Part shown: positions 57,392 through 64,000 of the stretch, in pieces
How positions within the stretch are numbered: the first letter of the stretch is position 1
How the letters are laid out: each line of letters starts with the position of its first letter
DNA from: Perognathus longimembris pacificus
Lineage: Eukaryota; Chordata; Mammalia; Rodentia; Heteromyidae
Reading direction: 5' to 3'
NCBI RefSeq assembly: GCF_023159225.1
Contig: NC_063168.1
Coordinates: forward strand, 66,381,398 to 66,445,397
Length of the DNA: 64,000 nt
The notes under the pieces: model-generated
The model's input: the letters and a program-made list of their open reading frames with translations, nothing else
What the model was told of the DNA's origin: nothing
Databases searched by the model: none
Translations under genes and position numbers: made by a program

Positions 57392-57543
57392 GGGGCGGAG
57401 CCGGGGGCGGGGCCCGCCGAGGGGGCGGGGTCCTGGGGGTGGGGACTGGGGCTGGCCGGGAGACCTGGCGGAGCTGGGGGTGGGGGGCTAGTTTTTTTTT
57501 TTTTTTTTTGCAACGGCTAAAGGGCCTGCGGGTTTATTATAAG
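57392..57543 (+). promoter_or_regulatory. SDC1: SDC1 core and proximal promoter
   Basis: Three GC boxes (ggggcggag 57392, gggggcggggc 57403, gggggcgggg 57421) and GT-rich boxes (gggggtgggg 57435) fit Sp1-type control, as known for syndecan-1. A T18 tract (57492-57509) precedes a TATA element, ttaTATAAGG with TATAAG at 57538-57543. Transcription should start about 57568. Confidence 0.8.
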
Positions 57544-57789
57544 GCGGAGCTCGGCGGGAGAGGTGCAGGCTTGCGCTGGGCGCCGAGGACTCAGGCAGGC
57601 AGTCGGGCGCGAGCTCCAGCGGGCGTACTGCACAGCCCTCGCCCCGGACAGCAGTGAGCGCACCCGGCAGGAGCCCGCGAGAGCAACGCGCGGCGCCTCC
57701 AGCGGAGCCGGCCGGGAACCCCTCGCCGCTCGCCGCTCGCAGCCCCGACCCGCGCTGCCCCCCGAGCTCCCGCCGCCGGTCCGGGCAGC

Positions 57790-57855
57790 ATGAGGCGCGC
57801 GGCGCTGTGGCTCTGGCTGTGCGCGCTGGCGCTGCGCCTGCAGCCGGCCTTGCCG
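57790..57855 (+). CDS. SDC1: Syndecan-1 exon 1, signal peptide
   Basis: The open frame encodes MRRAALWLWLCALALRLQPA then LP and stops at a good donor, CCG|gtgagt. The 22 residues form a classic signal peptide: basic Met-Arg-Arg, a Leu/Ala/Trp hydrophobic core, then Pro-rich end. I recognise it as syndecan-1; Arg at position 16 is as in mouse, where human has Ser by my recollection. The ATG has a purine at -3 (gcagcATGa) and is the first ATG after the predicted start site. The exon ends in phase 0, and the next exon should begin with the QIVA.. mature N-terminus, which is outside the window. Confidence 0.96.
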
Positions 57856-58593
57856 GTGAGTGCGGCCCGGGGGCAGGACTGGGAGGCGGTGGCGGCGGCG
57901 GGAAGCCGGGTCTCGCGCCCCCCCCACCCTCGCCGGTGCCGGCCGCGGCACGTGGAGGGGGAGGGGATCGGGGACGCCTTTCCCGCGCTCGCTAGCTAGG
58001 CAGGCCCCGAGATGGGAGAACCCTGAAACTACCCGGACTCCGCCGTCGGTGGGCGCTGGGGGCGTCCGCGGCGTGGAGCCCGAGCCGGGCCCCCGCTCTC
58101 AGTTATGTAAAGCCGTCCCCACACGTGTCGGGAGTCCGCGGCCCGCGGCGGCGCCGGGGGTCTCCCGCGCGCCCCCCCTTCCACCGCTTCGCCCAGAGCA
58201 CCGCGGCGGCCAGGCCTCCCCCGGCTCTCCCTACCCCCCCCCCCCGAGGTCGGGAGCCGCGGCCACGACGCCCCTTCCGCACACCCTAATTTAAACCAGA
58301 TCGCGGGGCTTGTGCCCGCAGCGCCGCCGAGTCCGGGCACCCTGCCCTTTGCGCCGGGGCAAGTTCGGGCGCAGCGGGGCTGGCGGGGAAGCTGGCGGGG
58401 GTGGAGGGGGGGCGGATACGGGCGGGTGGGCCGCGGGAGCCCGAAGAGGGGCGCGCGGGGGGCCCGGGCACGCGGCGCGGGGGCCCCCGGGCTTGCCTCT
58501 CGCTGGTGTAGGTGCGCCGAGCCGAGCTGGCAGTGGGAGGTTCCGGGAAGTTGGCTTGGGAACGTTGGAGATCCGGAGCAGCCCAACTTTTTT

Positions 58594-58617
58594 GGGGGGG
58601 TGGGGGGAGGGAGAGGG
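58594..58617 (+). other. Candidate G-quadruplex in SDC1 intron 1
   Basis: GGGGGGG-T-GGGGGG-A-GGG-AGA-GGG on the non-template strand: four or more G3 runs with loops of one to three bases. Confidence 0.65.
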
Positions 58618-58760
58618 AGAGCGGCTGAAGTTGTGCCGCCCCCCGAGGGGCGCTTCCCACGCGAGTGGTCCCGGCGGTCGCCTCTCCCCCTCCCCCGATC
58701 CCGCTTTGTGCTGGGGCCGCGCGGAGGGAAGGCGCGTCCCTTGGCCCGCCCTGCAGAGCC

Positions 58761-58794
58761 GGGGGTGGGGTGGGGGGGAGGGCTGGGGGGGGGG
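58761..58794 (+). other. Candidate G-quadruplex in SDC1 intron 1
   Basis: GGGGG-T-GGGG-T-GGGGGGG-A-GGG-CT-G10: five G runs with very short loops, on the transcript strand. Confidence 0.7.
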
Positions 58795-60572
58795 ACCGAG
58801 GGGCGAACGTGGAGCTCGTGGCCTGGGGCGGCCTGTGGGGAGGATGCTGCATCCACCTTTGGCGGGGCTCGATCTCCTTCAAAGGCCGACAAAGAGCATG
58901 CCGAGGGTCCTCCGAAAGTGGCTCTCCCGCCCCAGCCGTCGTCCGCTAGCCCGCCTTCCCCAATGGGGGCGCTTTGTTCTCGGCCCCTGTAACCCTTTCC
59001 CGGGAACCGCCCCGGAGCGCCGGCCCTGGACGGGGGCTGGGTCCTGGGCCGCCGCCAGGTGTCAGCGCCGGCCGCTGGGTGCCCACGCCCCCGGCCCCCG
59101 GCCCGGCTGCGGAGCCCCGGCGGGGTCTTCCCGGCGTGGCCATCCCGGGGGAGGCCGAAGGGAGGGAGGTGCGCAGCCGGCACTCTTTCCCTGCCGGAAG
59201 TGGCGGTCTCGCCACCACATCTGGACCGCTCGACTTCCCCAAGTCTGGCCGAGGGCGGCGCGTGGGCAGGCAGGGAAGGCGGGGCAGGGTGGGCACCCGG
59301 GTGCGGGACTTGGGATGAGGGGCCGTCTGCGTCTGCACGAGTCCCGGGGCAGCGCCCACCCTCGACTAGTATTCTCTTCTGTAATCACAAACACTACTAG
59401 TGATTGATGGGGAGCCGTTCTTGGGGACTGGCTTCCAAGATGAGGTTGGTCTTCAAGTGTTTACAGGTGGGGGGACTCCCCAGGTGATTTGCATTTCTCC
59501 CCAAATTCCGAAGTCCAGCTGAGGGCCCTGATCTCTCTTGAGTGCCCTGTGAGTTGAGTCTGTGGGGTGCTGAATCTAGGCGAGTCTGGGGGAGGGGGTG
59601 TGTGGGAGGGGGGTTGATTTCTGGTCCCCAGTGCACTGCTGGTTTTCAGGTTCAAGAAGTTTGCTCTTGAGGCTTGTGGTTTCTGTGGGGCTCAGCTTAC
59701 GCCTGCAGAAGAGAGTGGAGCCGCTTGGCGTGCCTCCCTGACCTGCCTGGCATTGCCTCCTGCTTCACTCTCCAGGCCAATCTGAGGCGTCGCTGAGGCT
59801 CCCGGGAGGTGGGGTCCTGAGTCCACCCCCAGCCCGAACCCGAAGGGGCTGTGTGGTTCCTTTCTACTGGCCTTGCGTGGGACAGGCACTCCTGTGAACT
59901 CCATCCCAGAGTGTCCATTCATACTCTAGGGGCAGCTGGAGGTGGACATTCTCTGGTTGGAGTTTTCCGTGCTGGGGGGGGGGGGGCGGGGGCGGGTAGA
60001 TGGTGCAGTAGGAGGCCTTGTTTCTGGCCCCCAAATTTCTGACACTGGAGAACACAAGGTCCAGGAGACAGGAGATTCCTAGTGGGGAAGGAAGAAGGGA
60101 AAGTCTTGGGGAAGGCCTTGTGGAGCAGAACTTGCAGGGAGCCTCAGAGCGCTGCCTGTGGTTTGGGCTCAGACTTCAGCGTGGATCTGAGGCATTCTTG
60201 CTGCTTTTTTCTTACTTTATGAAGTTTACTTTATATAAAGTGTTTTTCTCTTTCCCAGCAATGCCCTTTCTTAGAGCAGATACCTGGATTGTTGAAAAGA
60301 GGCTGCCTTGGATGACATAAAATACCTGCCCAGGTTGCCCTCTTCCTCTTTTCTAAAAGAAAAAAACAAAACAAAACAAAAAAACCAAGCACTTGACATT
60401 ATTGAAATGGGAGAAAGTGTCCAAAAGTTGTCAAGATCTGGCCCCACGCCCCTGTGGGAAAGAGGTCAGAACCCCCCTGGGGACCATTGAGGTAGGGACT
60501 AACTGTTGGGTGTCTGAATGCGGCAGGAGGTAGCTCAGAGCAATCCCCAGAGACTGAAACAGGTTTGTTTCA

Positions 60573-60573
60573 A

Positions 60574-60612
<39 letters not shown>

Positions 60613-60613
60613 T
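60573..60613. repeat. (TG)n microsatellite
   Basis: About 16 TG units, slightly interrupted by TATG at the end. Confidence 0.93.
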
Positions 60614-61611
60614 CTGTGTCCCCATAGTCTCTCGCTTCTGCCATATTGGGGGGAGAGGGCTCATTCTGGAATCGTTCTTTGCAATTTTTCCCTTTCTTTC
60701 CTCTCCTTCTTGAAAGGCATAAAATCCTTTTTGCTTTAATTATGGGGACTAGTAGAGACATTTCCCCCAGGCCTGGCAGGGTAGGAGGGGTGGGGGAGGC
60801 TCTGGCGGCCGCTGCCCAGGCTCAGACTTAGGAGGTGATGTCACTGTTGGCTTAAGCTCCCAGGGGAGGGTGGAGCCAGTCTAAGTCTACCTGTGGCTCT
60901 TGATGGGTTCCAATGAAACTTATTAAGAGGCAAGGAAGGAGAACATTCCCCCCCCCCCCAAAAAAAAAGAAAAAGAATGGCTGACAGGCTTGTTTTTCTT
61001 TTTCTTCAGTAGTTTCTAGTGGAAGACTAACGTGTTTTGTTTTGTTTCTCTCTTTTCTGCCATAGCAGAAGTTTGGATTCCAGAAATCCCTTGAGAATGA
61101 AGTGTCTTTGGCATTTAGATTTTTTCAGTAAGTTCAGAATCAGTATTGTCCAAAATCTTCTTACTTTGGACAGGACATTTCTTTAAGTGTTTATTTCTGT
61201 TTATCAACATGAACAAGATGCTAGACATAGTGTAATCTCTTCTGGGTGTTAGCCCCCCCCCCCAATATGCCAGACCACAGCACCATTCCCTGGGTCTGTT
61301 GAATTTGATGTGAACAGTTATTTCCCTTTTCTATCCCTGTCCAATAGCCAGAGTAACATGGGTTCTGTTCATTTTAATTTGTTGAAAGAAATCAGATTGG
61401 TTAGAACCAGAGTGGAAGGTTCTGAATCAGGTCTAGCCTGTGAGTGACATTCCCAGTTTGTGGATTTGATGTTCTTGCACCTCAGCCGGGACCTCCCATC
61501 CCTAGACCTAGTGTGACAAAAGTCATTGTCTTAGTCCTCAGCCTCATCCCACCTGGGACTTGTCTGGTATCAGGTAGCCTGGTCTCATTATCGCATGCGC
61601 TTGTTTTTCCC

Positions 61612-61712
61612 TAGGATTGTCGCTTTGAACCGCCATCCTCACATCTCAGCCTCCTAAAAATAGCTAGGATTGCAAGCATGAGCCAGGGGCACCCAGCTTG
61701 GGCCCCTTGCTG
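61612..61712 (-). repeat. B1 left arm, antisense
   Basis: tttgaaccgccatcctcaca to agccaggggcacccagc. Geo arm absent. Confidence 0.72.
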
Positions 61713-61784
61713 TTTAGCCTTTACTTGTGGCTCTTAGCTATGTTTCTGTATCATCCGTGTCCATACAGTCTGTCAGGCTGTAGA

Positions 61785-61915
61785 CACAGCCTTGATTAAG
61801 GAGAGCCCCAGGATCGAATCTCAACTCTGCCACTAATTTACTACACAATCTAGGGCTAATCTAGGGCGAGTCTCTTCTAAGCCTTGTCATTGCCATCTGT
61901 GAAACATATCTTCAT
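61785..61915 (+). repeat. MIR element
   Basis: gaatctcaactctgccacta, cacaatctagggc, gccatctgtgaaac follow the tRNA-type MIR order (ctctgccact ... catctgtaaaat). Confidence 0.65.
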
Positions 61916-62027
61916 GCCTGTTCTTCCTGTCCCCATTCTGTCACTTGTGTGTTTATTTCACAATGGACGGGTGAAAGTGCTTTGTAATGAAAGTGCCCAA
62001 GGAGAGTTAGGTAGATGCAATGGAGGT

Positions 62028-62190
62028 TATCTTTTACTGAATGCTTGCTATGGAGAGCTCAGTACTTTTCCTAGTTCTTAGTCTTTACCTTCAATCTTTG
62101 TAGCAATATGTCATTCCCCTCTTTTTTTTTGGATGAAGGGGATTGAGCTTGTCCAAAGAGCAGAAATGACACAGGACTTTGATAGTGTGG
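62028..62190 (-). repeat. MIR element
   Basis: Antisense order: tttactgaatgcttgctatg, tgtagcaatatgtcattccc, ggatgaaggggattgagctt, gtccaaagagcagaaatgac. Confidence 0.6.
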
Positions 62191-63566
62191 TGTGTGCCTG
62201 TTGTGTGTCTGTAACAGTCATGAGTGCATTACAGGTGTTGATCCTCTGCTGAGAAGCCCTCCATGGGGGAGGGTATTCAGGACCCATCTTGCCGACCCAT
62301 CCTAGAGTCTCCTGGGTGTGACCATTTTGTTAGGAAGGGGGCTTTGGGCTGGGTTAAGCTGGCCTGCAACAGTGCCTTTGGGCAAACCCTGAGAATTGGG
62401 CCATGCCTCGGGCCTTGGCCGTGTGCGCTTGGGAGTTCCTGCGGACGGCCGAGAGTTCCATGCAGTAAGGCAGAAGCCAGGAGTCAGGAGAGCAGAGTGG
62501 GACATGGCATGCTGGGCCTGGGGCCTGTACAAGAGCAGGGTGGCACCCTCATACCTCCCTGAGGTAGCTAGCGCCCAGGGGTCCTGGCTCTTTCCCTTTC
62601 TGTCTTTCATCTCCTGGTTGCTCGAGTGCCCAGTCTCATCGCTCGGTCATTAAATGATTTTCAGACCCAGAGGAAAAAAAAATGGAACAAACTGGTGGCT
62701 TTTTAACCGATCAGATTTGTAATGTTGGGTTGAGATCCCGCCCCAGTGTGCCTGGGGTGGAAGGCAGGGATGAAGGGGTCTGTGGAATGAAGAGCTTCTA
62801 GTGCCAAGATCCTGTGCCCTGGAAGAAACAGAGGTTGCAGGTTGCAGCAGAGGTTGGGTTTTGGGTGGGAGTCCGCATTCCGGAACCTTCCATGGAGTAT
62901 GGCTTGAGTGCTCTGACAGGTGCCAAGGAGAGTGGGTATCTTGTGTCTCTTACCACAGATGTGTGTGGGGTGCAGATCATAGAGATGAGGCCACAGAAGT
63001 GGCAGCGTGTGGAGTATGACACAGATGAAGCTGCAGAGGGACGCTTTTGCCTCCAGAAGCTTCTGTGCTGGTCGCAAGGTGGTATATGAGGTCCAACCCT
63101 GTGGCCACATCCCTGTGGCAAGTGCAGGGGAGCCTGGGAAGGGGTAGATGGGCACTTGAGAAAGGGGTGTCCTGCTGCCTGGCATGCCAGGAGGCCTGGC
63201 TGGCCTGAAAGTGAAGGCAAGCTGAAGAGAGCTTGCAGACGGAATCTTGGGACCACTGACGGGGGAAGTGGGGTCTGGGGGGGATGGGGCGGGGGGGGGG
63301 GAGGCAGCAAATCTCTCCACTTAGTGGTTTGCCTGGGCATCTTTCCTGCTGACTCAAGAACTCACAGGCTTCCAGAGGTGCCTCCTCCCGCCCCTCACCC
63401 TCTTCACGCCGACAGCTGTCAAGGGTCTCCAATCTCCTGGTGTTTATGGCTTTGTGGGCTGCCTAATTATATGTAGAGGATGCTCTCCTCTGGCCTTCAG
63501 CCCTGGGAAAAAACTCCTCTGCCCAGTGACTCACCTGAGGCTTGCAGCCCTGTGAGAGGCCGCGTG

Positions 63567-63597
63567 CACGCACGCACGCATGCATGCACGCACATGC
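63567..63597. repeat. (GCAC)n/(GCAT)n microsatellite
   Basis: gcacgcacgcacgcatgcat followed by gcacgcacatgc. Confidence 0.9.
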
Positions 63598-64000
63598 TCG
63601 GGTTCCAGACACACTGGCCAGTTGGGGTGCGCTCTCCTGCTCTCTCTCTCTCCCTTTGGGTTTTCCTTCGGGTTAGGTTAGTCCTGGCTTTTTGGAACCC
63701 TTCACTCCCTGTCTGCCACTTCTCCCGCAGAAAGTGCGCTCTTCCTTTCTCCCGCATCGGCCCGAGGGGCCTCCGTTCGGAACCCATGTGGTGATTGATA
63801 CAGAGAGCCCTTGTTGCGGCCAGGGCCATGTCACAGGCCTGGAACTCCTGTCCACACTCCCTCTGGGGACCCATCCATCCAAACAGCCGGCTGCCCTAGA
63901 GGTCTCTGTAGGCTGGGCCTGGCGGGTAGTGGAGGGGTGCCCTTGGCAGTTGGTGTGGGAACTAGGGTGGAGGGAGGCCCCTGGGCCAGGTCAGGCTGGG

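Larger units (their letters stand above)
37463..57537. other. PUM2-SDC1 intergenic interval
   Basis: Twenty kilobases without a supportable gene. SINEs, LTR, L1 and L2 remnants and microsatellites make up well over half of it. Unique blocks are roughly 37820-38890, 39040-39940, 46850-47490, 48660-49030, 54870-55950 and 56170-56900. Human has an interval of similar size between the same two genes. Confidence 0.8.
56925..59360. promoter_or_regulatory. SDC1: CpG island spanning SDC1 promoter and 5' gene end
   Basis: Dense CpG and very high GC from the upstream flank through exon 1 and 1.5 kb of intron 1. The many long open frames here on both strands result from the lack of AT-rich stop codons. 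Confidence 0.9.
57568..64000 (+). other. SDC1: SDC1 transcription unit (5' end; continues beyond window)
   Basis: Syndecan-1 is a type I membrane proteoglycan carrying heparan and chondroitin sulfate chains. It acts as a co-receptor for growth factors and matrix at epithelial and plasma cell surfaces. Only exon 1 and part of the long first intron are in view; the ectodomain, transmembrane and cytoplasmic exons lie downstream. The start is inferred from the TATA box. The 5' UTR of roughly 220 bases contains no ATG before the start codon. Orientation and order relative to PUM2 agree with human 2p24. Confidence 0.93.
57856..64000 (+). other. SDC1: SDC1 intron 1 (5' part)
   Basis: The first 1.5 kb is CpG-island sequence with G-quadruplex-type runs. 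From 59400 on it is ordinary unique sequence with few SINEs (one antisense B1 arm at 61612), MIR remnants, a TG repeat and a GCAC repeat. No acceptor followed by a syndecan exon 2 reading frame was found; the first intron of this gene is long in other mammals. Confidence 0.88.

Noticed and set aside
56529..57657. Overlapping long frames upstream of SDC1 on both strands
   Set aside because: Same compositional effect in the promoter CpG island. They run through GC boxes, the T18 tract and the TATA element.
58029..59407. Very long open frames (384 codons minus, 365 codons plus) after SDC1 exon 1
   Set aside because: They lie in the CpG island of SDC1 intron 1, where stop codons are rare by composition. 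Products are Pro/Gly/Arg/Ala-rich in every frame with no domain.
60018..60320. 100-codon frame in SDC1 intron 1
   Set aside because: No similarity to the syndecan exon 2 start (expected to encode the QIVA.. mature N-terminus) and no suitable splice sites.

Overview
The window is mammalian nuclear DNA, almost certainly from a rodent of the superfamily Geomyoidea (kangaroo rats, pocket mice, pocket gophers). Two observations support this. The coding exons are those of mammalian PUM2 and SDC1, with a syndecan-1 signal peptide that, from memory, matches the mouse form. The sequence is also packed with a dimeric SINE made of an ID-like left arm and a 'Geo' right arm, the layout of the IDL-Geo family described from Dipodomys and related geomyoids. 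Species assignment is inference.

Layout. Positions 1 to about 37,460 hold the 3' two thirds of PUM2 (Pumilio 2) on the + strand: eleven coding exons ending at a TAA at 34,651-34,653, then a 2.8-kb 3' UTR. They encode about 635 C-terminal residues: the Gln/Ala/Ser-rich middle region, then the complete Pumilio RNA-binding domain with all eight repeats. Introns follow GT-AG, and the largest (6,969-22,521) is full of SINEs. Positions 37,460 to about 57,540 are intergenic: SINEs, MaLR and ERVL LTR remnants, L1, L2 and microsatellites, with a few GC-rich unique blocks and no convincing gene. From 57,390 a CpG-island promoter with GC boxes, a T18 tract and a TATA box leads to SDC1 (syndecan-1) exon 1, whose coding part is 57,790-57,855. 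The rest is SDC1 intron 1, GC-rich at first and then ordinary unique sequence with MIR remnants. PUM2 and SDC1 lie head to tail, as in human 2p24.

How the parts relate. The repeat-by-repeat residues of the Pumilio domain here read out a 5'-UGUANAUA-3' target. The 3' UTR of the same gene carries two perfect UGUAUAUA sites, which fits feedback regulation. PUM2 also shows sequence hallmarks of subtle splicing variation: a tandem donor adding Val-Ile, a tandem NAG acceptor in an Ala run, and a 79-codon symmetric exon. SDC1 is a separate gene (cell-surface heparan sulfate proteoglycan) that shares only neighbourhood.

No new enzymatic or defence system is visible. The most unusual element is the SINE landscape: one tRNA-like Geo module is joined to two unrelated left arms (tRNA-type ID and 7SL-type B1), with many nested insertions that still show target-site duplications. 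'B1-Geo' is my working name for the second family. Repeat boundaries are read by eye and are good to about 10-20 bases.
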